Source of the DNA: an uncultured Pirellulaceae bacterium
GTDB lineage: Bacteria; Planctomycetota; Planctomycetia; Pirellulales; Pirellulaceae
Direction: 5' to 3'
NCBI GenBank assembly: GCA_934255105.1
Contig: CAKQNH010000324.1
Location: forward strand, 1-6,041
Length of the DNA stretch: 6,041 bases
Both the position numbers and the translations under genes were made by a program. Position 1 is the first letter of the stretch. Every line of letters starts with the position of its first letter. The notes below the pieces were generated by a model, which had not been told where the DNA came from, searched no databases, and saw only the letters and a program-made list of their open reading frames with translations. This document shows, one piece after another, positions 1 to 6,041 of this stretch.

Positions 1-134
1 ATCATTGACAGTCGTGATTGCTGACCAAGCAATTGATCTGCTGAGCGATTAGCGACTATCTTGCATACCGGTGAACGGTTGCCCAAAATGGGAGAGGCTT
101 CTTTAACACATATCTGCTAATATCTTGGATCCTC
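1..134. other. Leader region without a gene
   Basis: No coding region is supported here. A TTGACA lies at 5-10 but has no convincing -10 partner at normal spacing. A TAATAT lies at 118-123, only about 11 bases before the ATG at 135, without a recognisable -35 box; if it were a -10 element the transcript would be almost leaderless. A short GGA at 127-129 is the only Shine-Dalgarno-like sequence before the ATG at 135. I call no promoter. Confidence 0.5.
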
Positions 135-2669
135 ATGGTTAATCAAGTGACACGCTCAATCATTACGTTTTTGCAGAGTTACATTCCTGTGTCTGAGCGC
201 ATCACGAGTTTGGACGAGAAATCGGGCGACTCCCCTTCCGCAGCGATGCGCGGGGAGCCGAGTAGCAAAGGGTCTAACCCCGCTGATCTGGCACGCTGGA
301 ATCGAACGACTTGGCGACCTCCACTGCTGCTGATGGCGTTGCTTGCAAGCTTCACCATCCAAGTAAACACGTCCGCTGCGTCCGAACCACTGCCCAAGGG
401 CACGCTGCGGGCTGGCATTATCGGTTGCGACACATCGCACGTCCCTGCGTTTGCTACACTGCTGAACGCCGAGCGAAGTGGCGGCGATCCGCTTTCGGGC
501 GTGCGCGTGGTCGCAGCTTTTCCCGGTGGCAGCGACGACATCGCATCGAGTCGAGATCGGGTCGAGGGCTTCACCGAGCAACTGCGAGAAATGGGGATTG
601 AGATCGTTCCCACGATCGCGGAATTGCTTGAAAGAGTCGATGTCGTGTTGTTGGAATCGTCTGATGGCCGAAAGCACTTGGAGCAGGTGCGACCGGTCAT
701 CGAAGCGGGCAAGCCTGTTTTTGTCGACAAGCCGTTTGCGGCCTCGGTCGCCGATGCCGAGGAGATTTTCAGCTTGGCGAAGAAACACAACGTCCCGATT
801 TTCAGCAGTTCCATGATGCGCTTCGCGCCTGAAATCGCGGCTGCCAATAGCGACCCAGCTATCGGTGACATCGTGGGCTGCGACGCCTACAGTCCCTGCA
901 CGCTCGACGCGACCCACTCCGATTTGTTTTGGTATGGTATCCACGGCGTCGAAACGCTGTTCACTGTCATGGGGCCAGGATGCGAAAGTGTTTCGCGCAC
1001 GCACACCGAGGGGACTGAGCTCGTCACCGGTGTTTGGAAAGACGGACGGATTGGTTCCTTTCGAGGCATCCGAGACGGCAAGCGATCGTTTGGCGCGTTG
1101 GTGATGGGATCAAAAGGAATCAAACACCTTAAACGAACCGGCTCCTACGATCCTTTGGTCGCTGAGATCGTCAAATTCTTCAAATCAGGCAAACCACCGG
1201 TCAGCGCTAGTGAAACACTCGAAATCCTTGCGTTCATGGAAGCCGCCGAGCTTAGCAAAACGGAAAGTGGTCGCTCAGTCGCCCTTCAAGAAGTGCTGAG
1301 CGGTGCCCTCGCACAGCAACCCGACAAGGCAGCGCACCTACAGCGACGCCCCAACATTTTGCTAATCGTTTCCGACGACCAGCGCGCCGACACGATCGCG
1401 GCGATGGGCAACGAAGCGATTCGCACTCCGAACTTGGATGCTTTGGCGGTGCGCGGCAGCCTGTTCACTCGAGCAAGTTGTGCCAATCCGATTTGCACAC
1501 CCAGCCGCGGCGAGATTCTGACCGGTTGCAATGGATTCAATAATGGCGTGATGGACTTCGGGCAGCATTTCCGCGACGGACTCACACCGATCGCTGCGGC
1601 GCTGAGCGATGCCGGTTATCGCACTTGCTATGTCGGCAAATGGCACAATGCAGGCAGGCCGAGCCAATACGGGTATCAAGAATCCAAGGGACTGTTTATG
1701 GGGGGTGGAGGCAAATTCTGGAAGCCGCAACTCGATGCGCATGGTCGCGACGTCACCGGATACAGAGGTTGGGTATTCCAATCCGCGGCGGGTGAACTGT
1801 CCCCTGAACTCGGCGTCGGGCTGACGCCCGACATCAGCCAGCGATTTGCAGACGCCGCGATCGAAGCCGTCTCCGAGCCTGGCGATGCACCTTTTTTCGT
1901 GCATGTCAATTTCACGGCACCTCATGACCCGCTGCTGATGCCGACGGGTTATGAAAATGCGTACGATCCCGATAAAATCCCGTTCCCGAAAAACTTTCTT
2001 GCAGCACATCCCTTCGAGACCGGGAATTTGGGCGGTCGAGACGAAGTGCTATTGCCGACGCCGCGCACCGAAAAAGACGTCCGCGAAGACATAGCGGTCT
2101 ACTACGCTGTCATCGCACACATGGATGAACAAATCGGTCGCATTCTTGCGTCGCTTGACGCCAGCGGCCAGCAAGACAACACCATTGTAATTTTCACCAG
2201 CGACCATGGTGTGGCACTCGGGAGTCACGGCTTGCGTGGCAAACAAAATATGTACGAGCACACTGTCAATGTGCCGATGCTGATGCGTGGTCCGTCCATT
2301 CCAGTGGGGAAGACGTTCGCCGCACAGATGTACCTGCGAGACCTCTATCCCACGATCTGTGATTGGGCCGGTGTGCCGCTGCCCAATGAGATCGACGGGC
2401 GCAGTGTAGTCCCCATCCTACGAGGCGCAGCGACCACGATCCACGACTACACCTTCGGCTACTTCCGCAATTTCCAACGCATGATTCGCGGCGACCGCTG
2501 GAAGCTCATCCAGTACCCACAAATTGACCACTGGCAATTGTTCGATCTGGTTAGCGACCCAGAAGAACAGCACAGTTTGGCCGACGATCCGAAACACGCT
2601 GAGATCAAACGCGAACTGCAATCGCGACTTCGCGCGTGGCAACAACAAGTCGGTGATCCACTGCTTTAG
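135..2669 (+). CDS. Exported Gfo/Idh/MocA-like oxidoreductase fused to type I sulfatase
   Basis: This is a two-domain protein of 844 residues. Residues 61-82 look like a Sec signal (Arg61, then a Leu-rich core at 64-72, cleavage probably near Ala81/Ala82). Residues 91-385 resemble the Gfo/Idh/MocA family: a degenerate Rossmann start GIIGCDTSH (94-102), the catalytic 'EKP' equivalent VDKP (197-200, Lys199), YGIHGVE (267-273) and a typical C-terminal helix. Residues 405-844 are a complete type I sulfatase: metal-binding Asp414-Asp415, signature CTPSR with Cys454 (converted to formylglycine in this family), Lys502 and His504 in GKWH, His597 in APHDP, Asp690-His691 in SDHG, Lys703 in RGKQ, and the usual C-terminal LFDL..DPEE. 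It would hydrolyse sulfate esters, probably of a sugar, outside the cytoplasm; the substrate cannot be read. The oxidoreductase half may modify the same sugar (inference). Start: ATG 135 gives an unusually long 60-residue pre-signal segment; ATG 246 (Met38) is a credible alternative. No sulfatase-maturing enzyme is in the window. Confidence 0.9.
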   Translation: MVNQVTRSIITFLQSYIPVSERITSLDEKSGDSPSAAMRGEPSSKGSNPADLARWNRTTWRPPLLLMALLASFTIQVNTSAASEPLPKGTLRAGIIGCDTSHVPAFATLLNAERSGGDPLSGVRVVAAFPGGSDDIASSRDRVEGFTEQLREMGIEIVPTIAELLERVDVVLLESSDGRKHLEQVRPVIEAGKPVFVDKPFAASVADAEEIFSLAKKHNVPIFSSSMMRFAPEIAAANSDPAIGDIVGCDAYSPCTLDATHSDLFWYGIHGVETLFTVMGPGCESVSRTHTEGTELVTGVWKDGRIGSFRGIRDGKRSFGALVMGSKGIKHLKRTGSYDPLVAEIVKFFKSGKPPVSASETLEILAFMEAAELSKTESGRSVALQEVLSGALAQQPDKAAHLQRRPNILLIVSDDQRADTIAAMGNEAIRTPNLDALAVRGSLFTRASCANPICTPSRGEILTGCNGFNNGVMDFGQHFRDGLTPIAAALSDAGYRTCYVGKWHNAGRPSQYGYQESKGLFMGGGGKFWKPQLDAHGRDVTGYRGWVFQSAAGELSPELGVGLTPDISQRFADAAIEAVSEPGDAPFFVHVNFTAPHDPLLMPTGYENAYDPDKIPFPKNFLAAHPFETGNLGGRDEVLLPTPRTEKDVREDIAVYYAVIAHMDEQIGRILASLDASGQQDNTIVIFTSDHGVALGSHGLRGKQNMYEHTVNVPMLMRGPSIPVGKTFAAQMYLRDLYPTICDWAGVPLPNEIDGRSVVPILRGAATTIHDYTFGYFRNFQRMIRGDRWKLIQYPQIDHWQLFDLVSDPEEQHSLADDPKHAEIKRELQSRLRAWQQQVGDPLL

Positions 2670-2714
2670 ACGAGCCATCGTGAATACTCCTCTGTCAGGT
2701 ACTGGCGCGCTCTC

Positions 2715-2795
2715 AGGGCTGACCGAGACTTCAGTCGCTTGCTGGCCTTTCAACCGGTCGCTCAGCCCTCTGCCCGTGTTAGCCACTTTTTATTT
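2715..2795 (+). terminator. Possible weak terminator after the sulfatase gene
   Basis: AGGGCTGA at 2715-2722 is exactly complementary to TCAGCCCT at 2762-2769, and CCG at 2723-2725 could extend the stem with CGG at 2755-2757 across a bulge. A T-rich run, CTTTTTATTT, follows at 2786-2795. The loop is long (39 bases) and the T-run starts about 16 bases after the stem, so this is not a classic intrinsic terminator. It lies 45 bases after the sulfatase stop, where one would be expected. Confidence 0.25.
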
Positions 2796-2970
2796 GACTA
2801 ACTGTAGATTTCTTATCCTACCTGATTGACAAACGGCTTTTGGTATTCCCAGAATCCCATGCATGCTGTGCGGACGACTGTAGTCAAGTCTCATTCTCAT
2901 CGGGTCCGCCAGCACGACTGCACTTGTTGACTCCGATTTTCGATTCTCTTGTCTTGTCGATTGAGGTGCT

Positions 2971-2981
2971 CGAACGGTTCG
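2971..2981. repeat. Short palindrome CGAAC-G-GTTCG
   Basis: Two 5-base arms flank a single central base, about 50 bases before the ATG at 3031. The position would suit an operator for the toxin gene. A palindrome this short can arise by chance and no regulator is visible nearby. Confidence 0.25.
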
Positions 2982-3030
2982 TTCGTGGATACACTTTAGA
3001 GTGGATCGGGCGATTGTAAGAAATTCGCGC

Positions 3031-3153
3031 ATGCGCTTTCGGGCTCTACTCTTGGAAAACTTAGAAAGGCGCGAATTGTTAGCGGCGGATCTTGTCGATC
3101 TCAAAGCGCATACACTCACCAACGCGACACTTTTATTGTCGGGAAGAACGTAA
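3031..3153 (+). pseudogene. Displaced N-terminus of the toxin gene with planctomycete export motif
   Basis: The ATG at 3031 opens 40 codons: MRFRALLLENLERRELLAAD, then LVDLKAHTLTNATLLLSGRT and a TAA at 3151-3153. The segment LLLENLERRELLAAD matches the N-terminal motif type (LEXRXLLAAD) found on many large exported planctomycete proteins, so this is very probably the true start of the gene that continues from 3195. That body lies in another frame, offset by -1. The body frame is open from 3000 and already reads as plausible protein before its formal GTG, around 3132-3194 (FIVGKNVTQQVAVDGG and onward). The frame change therefore most likely falls between about 3105 and 3135, equivalent to loss of one base. 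A four-T run at 3131-3134 is a natural place for such a loss or for a read error. Without a fix, ribosomes starting at 3031 would stop after 40 residues. Confidence 0.75.
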
Positions 3154-3194
3154 CGCAACAGGTAGCCGTCGATGGTGGACTGTCCAAAGAATTT

Positions 3195-5432
3195 GTGCTA
3201 AGCCTTGGTGTCGATAACACACCCCAGATCAATCCGGCGGAAAACACTGAACGATTGAACGTTAATACGGTTGACCGAGTCGCATCTATTGAGCGACTTT
3301 CCATCACGGCAGAAACCATGGTGACGTATGGTCCAGGCGAATTTGCCTATACAATGGACTCTTTGGTTGAATCCAATGGTCAGAATCGCGACGACACCGC
3401 GACCGCCAACGCCGAGGTTGGTTTGGAGAGCGAAGATGGCGACTTGGACCGAGTCTGGAAGGATAGCGGTTTCGATATGCGGGAGACGGTAACTGCGTCC
3501 GTCAGTCAAGGAAAAGACTTTGATGACAAGCATCGCGACTTTGCAAGTCGCGAGAGGTTGTTTTGGAGTGCGGTATACAATTCCAGCGGTGATGTGGAGC
3601 TTAGCTCGGACGACAGCACAAGCCCCGACAGTTCAGGCGAACCACATTCTGAGGTTAAGGAAACGATCAACTACAGTTCGTATAAGAAAGACACTCGCCA
3701 GAGTCTAACCAATCTGGACAATTGGGATTACCTGCGGAACTCTAGTTTTGAACAGATATTGACATCGACAGATGGAGGGCCAGCGGTTGCCAGTGGCGAT
3801 ACCCAAGTAATCGTCACCGGCCAAGAGTACTGGGAACACATGGATGACAATGGCTTGTTCGAGTGGTTACGCTTGGACTTGGCCACCGGCGACACCATGT
3901 GGGATGGCAGTGGTGACGGCAACAATGAGGGGGACGATTGGGATATGCGCACCCCCTATGAGCATTGGCTCGATGGCAGCGGTAGCGAGCCCATGCCTGA
4001 GTCGGAAACTGACGATGGCGAGGGAATACCCGACGATGGCTATTATCCCAGTAATCCCAACCCAGGTGCGGGAACGTGGACGGCATGGTTCGCTGGGCAA
4101 CGTGGCGATAGCCTGGACCAGGGGATCAATTTTAGCGCGGGCTTTGCTGACAACGTAACCATGAATGCTTCGTGGGTGTTTCGTAGTCAGATCATGGGCA
4201 CCGACACGGTCGACTATGACGGCGGATATTATTCGGGAGGCCAGTGGGTTGGATTCGCAGTGCAAGCGCCTGGAATGGCGGTCGCTGGAGTCAAAACAGC
4301 AGTGACCGGAGTCAAGTCCCTAGTCGCTGCCGCTAACAGCGTTGATGACGTCGGACGTTGCGCCAACCAGCTCACGCGTCTGGTGCATGGTGGCTGCTTC
4401 GTCCCCGGCACGTTGGTAACGCTCTCTGAGCTACCACGCACCGCACCGCTCGACGAAGCCCTGTGGTCGACTGACAATTGGCAAAACGATTTTAGTAGCG
4501 AGCTTCTATTCGCGCAGGATGAAGGGATCCATCAGAGTAGTTCGGCTACCGCGACGTTGAATCGCTTGCTTATACCCATTGAAGACGTTCCGCTCGGTGC
4601 TCGCGTACCGACCAAGAATCACAAGCCCTGGGAGTACGACGATAGTCTACCCGAGCCCGCGCAAGAGACCTGGGCGGTCTTATCGCTGACGGTTGAACGC
4701 AGTGACGGCGGCGTGGTCGACGCAGAACTATTGCGTCCTCGTGAGTGGATCGAACGATATGGAATCGAAGCTAGCCAACTGCTGCCGCTGAATATCGAAG
4801 AACTACAAGTCCAGGGCTTGGCTCGCGTCAACTCGGTGACTCCCGCACCGCGCATCGCCAAAGGTGAGGGCTCCACAGTCACCGGTCGTTTTGTCACCCG
4901 TCAAGTCGACATCATCGCTCGCACCGAAGTGCTTGGTGGTGATGGCCAAGTGGAAATCATTGAAGGCACCACCATCCACCCCATCTGGTCGCTCGATCGC
5001 GACGATTGGGTACCGCTGGGTGAGATCGAAGAAGGCGAACAGTTACTCGGCAGCGCTGGTGCAATCGTTGTACTCAGCCATGTCATTCTCCAACGCACCA
5101 CACCCGTCTACAATATCGAAGTCCACGGCGAGCATGTGTATGAAGTCGGCGAGCTTGGGCTGTTGGTGCATAATACTTGTTCACTTCCAATAATTAATCC
5201 GTCGTTTGTGCCGTTGGCTGGGCTTGGCACTAAGGCAGTAGTACCTGCCTTAACCAGACGAACTATTGCTGGTCCCTGGCCAGCAGTATTCAAGAATGGC
5301 GAGGTTTTTGTTCACTACATGCACGCCACAGCGAACATGGCAGCCAATAGCGGTCGTATTGGAAGAATTGCAGAGAGCGGATGGGCTTGGTTGGATGATC
5401 TTGGAACTGTTGTGAAAGTGGTTTGGCAATGA
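3195..5432 (+). CDS. Polymorphic toxin with pre-toxin HINT domain
   Basis: The body encodes 745 residues from a GTG. This start is only formal, because the probable true start is the frame-displaced ATG at 3031. Residues 1-350 are acidic and rich in Asp, Gly, Ser, Asn and Trp, including an Asp/Gly/Asn stretch at 237-250 (WDGSGDGNNEGDDW) that might bind calcium; no known repeat is recognised and there are no YD repeats. Residues 353-380 are Ala/Val/Gly-rich and hydrophobic, possibly a helix or membrane-active segment just before the HINT domain. Residues 401-660 form a HINT domain: CFVPGT with Cys401, TTIHPIW (592-598, His595), then VYNIEVHGEHVYEVGELGLL ending in His659-Asn660. In this family Asn660 would drive self-cleavage and release the 85 residues behind it. 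The gene overlaps the next one at ATGA (5429-5432). Architecture points to a secreted toxin used against competitors. Confidence is high for the HINT class and lower for activity, given the frame break. Confidence 0.85.
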   Translation: MLSLGVDNTPQINPAENTERLNVNTVDRVASIERLSITAETMVTYGPGEFAYTMDSLVESNGQNRDDTATANAEVGLESEDGDLDRVWKDSGFDMRETVTASVSQGKDFDDKHRDFASRERLFWSAVYNSSGDVELSSDDSTSPDSSGEPHSEVKETINYSSYKKDTRQSLTNLDNWDYLRNSSFEQILTSTDGGPAVASGDTQVIVTGQEYWEHMDDNGLFEWLRLDLATGDTMWDGSGDGNNEGDDWDMRTPYEHWLDGSGSEPMPESETDDGEGIPDDGYYPSNPNPGAGTWTAWFAGQRGDSLDQGINFSAGFADNVTMNASWVFRSQIMGTDTVDYDGGYYSGGQWVGFAVQAPGMAVAGVKTAVTGVKSLVAAANSVDDVGRCANQLTRLVHGGCFVPGTLVTLSELPRTAPLDEALWSTDNWQNDFSSELLFAQDEGIHQSSSATATLNRLLIPIEDVPLGARVPTKNHKPWEYDDSLPEPAQETWAVLSLTVERSDGGVVDAELLRPREWIERYGIEASQLLPLNIEELQVQGLARVNSVTPAPRIAKGEGSTVTGRFVTRQVDIIARTEVLGGDGQVEIIEGTTIHPIWSLDRDDWVPLGEIEEGEQLLGSAGAIVVLSHVILQRTTPVYNIEVHGEHVYEVGELGLLVHNTCSLPIINPSFVPLAGLGTKAVVPALTRRTIAGPWPAVFKNGEVFVHYMHATANMAANSGRIGRIAESGWAWLDDLGTVVKVVWQ
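4395..5174 (+). other. Pre-toxin HINT (self-cleaving) domain
   Basis: These codons cover residues 401-660 of the 745-residue reading. The N-terminal splicing-like block is CFVPGTLVTL; the central block is TTIHPIW; the C-terminal block is VYNIEVHGEHVYEVGELGLL followed by VHN. About 190 residues separate the first and second blocks, more than in a compact HINT domain of around 130-150 residues. A conserved-looking inserted module may lie at about 455-570 (from LIPIEDVPLGARVPTKNHKP to GRFVTRQ). The catalytic residues appear intact. Confidence 0.85.
5175..5429 (+). other. C-terminal toxin tip, 85 residues, family unknown
   Basis: Residues 661-745 follow His659-Asn660 and begin Thr-Cys. A Pro/Ala/Leu-rich stretch (664-695) is followed by a compact conserved-looking core from about 697 to 744: FKNGEVFVHYMHATANMAAN, a GRIGRI segment (720-725), then ESGWAWLDDLGTVVKVVWQ at the end. 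Candidate functional residues are Glu703, His707, His710, Arg721/Arg724 and Asp734-Asp735. The size and His/Arg/Asp content would fit a small nuclease, but I cannot match it to a named toxin family. The position after HINT and directly before a coupled small gene is what marks it as the toxin. Confidence 0.7.
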
Positions 5433-5833
5433 GATTCAATGCATCGGATTTTTTAACCCGAGAGGGCGCCAGTCTTTTGGAGTATTGCAGCGATCTACTG
5501 GACGAAGGCGTTGAGGTCGACTTTAGTAGTGATGAAGTCGATAGTTTGCGAGACAGCATGGAGTGTATGGATGCGTCGCACCTCGTATTCGCGTTAGAGA
5601 TTGGGGCCAAGATCTCCCCAAAGACATTCATCGCTCTGGCACCGTACTACCTGAGGCATTCTGAATTGTCAGTGGCTTGTGCGGCGGCCCGAGTACTATC
5701 ACAGAGTCGGCGAGAGCTCATTGGCGATGCGACTATCAATGAAGTGAGGGGTCTCCTGACCGCAGACAGTGTAAACAATCGCGAACTCATTGAACGACTC
5801 GTGAGCGAATGGAATTTGGATAAACTAACGTAG
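5429..5833 (+). CDS. Candidate immunity protein, 134 residues
   Basis: This small gene begins with an ATG that overlaps the toxin stop in ATGA, so its translation is probably coupled to that of the toxin. That arrangement is typical for the immunity partner of a C-terminal toxin tip, and is the main basis for the call. The protein (MRFNASDFLTREGASLLEYC to SEWNLDKLT) has no signal peptide and no membrane segment, so it should stay in the cytoplasm. The N-terminal half is acidic (Asp/Glu clusters at 22-48); the remainder looks mostly helical, with an Ala/Leu-rich stretch at 67-92 (FIALAPYYLRHSELSVACAA onward). Cysteines are at 20, 46 and 84. I recognise no family. A TTG two codons upstream (5423) could also serve as start, but ATG with the 4-base overlap is preferred. 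The stop is TAG at 5831-5833. It would bind and block the 85-residue tip (inference). Confidence 0.8.
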   Translation: MRFNASDFLTREGASLLEYCSDLLDEGVEVDFSSDEVDSLRDSMECMDASHLVFALEIGAKISPKTFIALAPYYLRHSELSVACAAARVLSQSRRELIGDATINEVRGLLTADSVNNRELIERLVSEWNLDKLT

Positions 5834-5988
5834 GCTAGATGGGAGATGCAAAGGCTAAAAATTTGGTTCTTCAGAAGAATTAGTGGGTAGTCAACCGATC
5901 CAAGAAGCGAGTTTGCTAGGTTTTCCAAGGCATGGCAGGGCAAAAAGAATAGCTTTAGGCAAAGATCATTCGACATCCAAAGAATAAA

Positions 5989-6016
5989 CCTCGGTAAAAC
6001 ATGAGTCCTACCGAGG
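5989..6016 (+). repeat. Hairpin downstream of the immunity gene
   Basis: CCTCGGTA at 5989-5996 pairs perfectly with TACCGAGG at 6009-6016 around a 12-base loop. No T-run follows directly, so it is not a classic intrinsic terminator, though it could pause transcription or protect a 3' end. It lies 155 bases after the immunity stop. Confidence 0.4.
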
Positions 6017-6020
6017 CCAA

Positions 6021-6038
6021 GCGAGTTATTCTTCTCGC
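6021..6038 (+). repeat. Second small hairpin at the window end
   Basis: GCGAG at 6021-6025 pairs with CTCGC at 6034-6038 around an 8-base T-rich loop, starting 4 bases after the previous hairpin. The stem is short. The pair of hairpins together is more notable than either alone, but the window ends before their context can be seen. Confidence 0.25.
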
Positions 6039-6041
6039 CCT

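Larger units (their letters stand above)
2670..3030. other. Intergenic gap, no gene supported
   Basis: This 361-base stretch separates the sulfatase from the toxin gene. Open frames on either strand have no recognisable protein character. It holds an inverted repeat followed by a T-run (listed separately), a short palindrome at 2971-2981, and a small CACT/AGTG hairpin at 2992-3003. A promoter for the toxin gene probably lies here, but the best candidates are weak: TTGACT at 2927-2932 has no good -10, and TACACT at 2990-2995 has no -35 at proper spacing. Confidence 0.6.

Noticed and set aside
156..1004. Long - strand open frame inside the oxidoreductase domain
   Set aside because: It is antisense to a region with clear family motifs; the product has no recognisable features and is typical of a shadow frame in a GC-rich gene.
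3127..3137. Programmed -1 ribosomal frameshift site near the T-run
   Set aside because: The in-frame codons ACA CTT TTA TTG do not form a standard X-XXY-YYZ slippery heptamer, and I see no strong downstream stem. A base loss or read error is simpler, although frameshifting is not excluded.
2790..3158. A 122-codon open frame on the - strand across the gap
   Set aside because: It runs antisense over the planctomycete export-motif peptide, which has clear protein character on the + strand. Its own product is Arg/Ser-rich with no recognisable domain.
3300..4250. RHS/YD-repeat carrier in the N-terminal half
   Set aside because: No YD-type repeats are visible; the region is acidic and low in complexity without periodic motifs.
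5280..5429. ADP-ribosyltransferase toxin, suggested by the 'HYM' strand in the tip
   Set aside because: The remaining sequence after His707 is under 40 residues, too short for the rest of such a fold, and no catalytic Glu motif follows.
5839..5883. A 14-codon open frame after the immunity gene
   Set aside because: It is too short, and neither its sequence nor its position supports translation.
5989..6041. Integron attC-like recombination site
   Set aside because: The expected outer boxes (RYYYAAC and GTTRRRY) are not present around the hairpins.

Overview
The window most likely comes from a planctomycete of the Rhodopirellula/Pirellulaceae type. The evidence is a sulfatase fused to a Gfo/Idh/MocA-type oxidoreductase, an N-terminal peptide of the planctomycete 'LEXRXLLAAD' export-motif type (LLLENLERRELLAAD, encoded from 3031), moderate GC content and weak or absent Shine-Dalgarno sequences. 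This assignment is inferred from protein style; there is no marker gene.

Layout, all genes on the + strand: 1-134 is a short leader with no gene. 135-2669 encodes an 844-residue exported two-domain protein, an N-terminal Gfo/Idh/MocA-like oxidoreductase joined in frame to a C-terminal type I (formylglycine) sulfatase with an intact CTPSR active-site signature. 2670-3030 is a 361-base intergenic gap with one inverted repeat followed by a T-run, and a short palindrome. From 3031 begins a secreted polymorphic-toxin gene. Its first 40 codons, carrying the planctomycete export motif, are in a different frame from the long remainder (open in its own frame from 3000, formal GTG start at 3195, stop at 5430-5432). 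The body has an acidic, low-complexity N-terminal half, then a pre-toxin HINT self-cleavage domain (Cys401...TTIH...His-Asn660), then an 85-residue C-terminal tip of unrecognised type. The next gene (5429-5833) overlaps the toxin stop in an ATGA arrangement and encodes a 134-residue protein, the candidate immunity protein. 5834-6041 has no convincing gene but ends in two successive hairpins.

The second half therefore reads as a toxin-immunity module: an exported carrier, a HINT domain that would cut behind Asn660 and release the tip, and a translationally coupled protector. Neither the toxin tip nor the immunity protein matches a family I can name, so they are the most likely novel items here. 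The export motif being out of frame raises the question of whether this copy is still secreted, is a decaying pseudogene, or carries a sequencing error. The first half is a separate catabolic function, probably acting on sulfated sugars; no link between the halves is visible.
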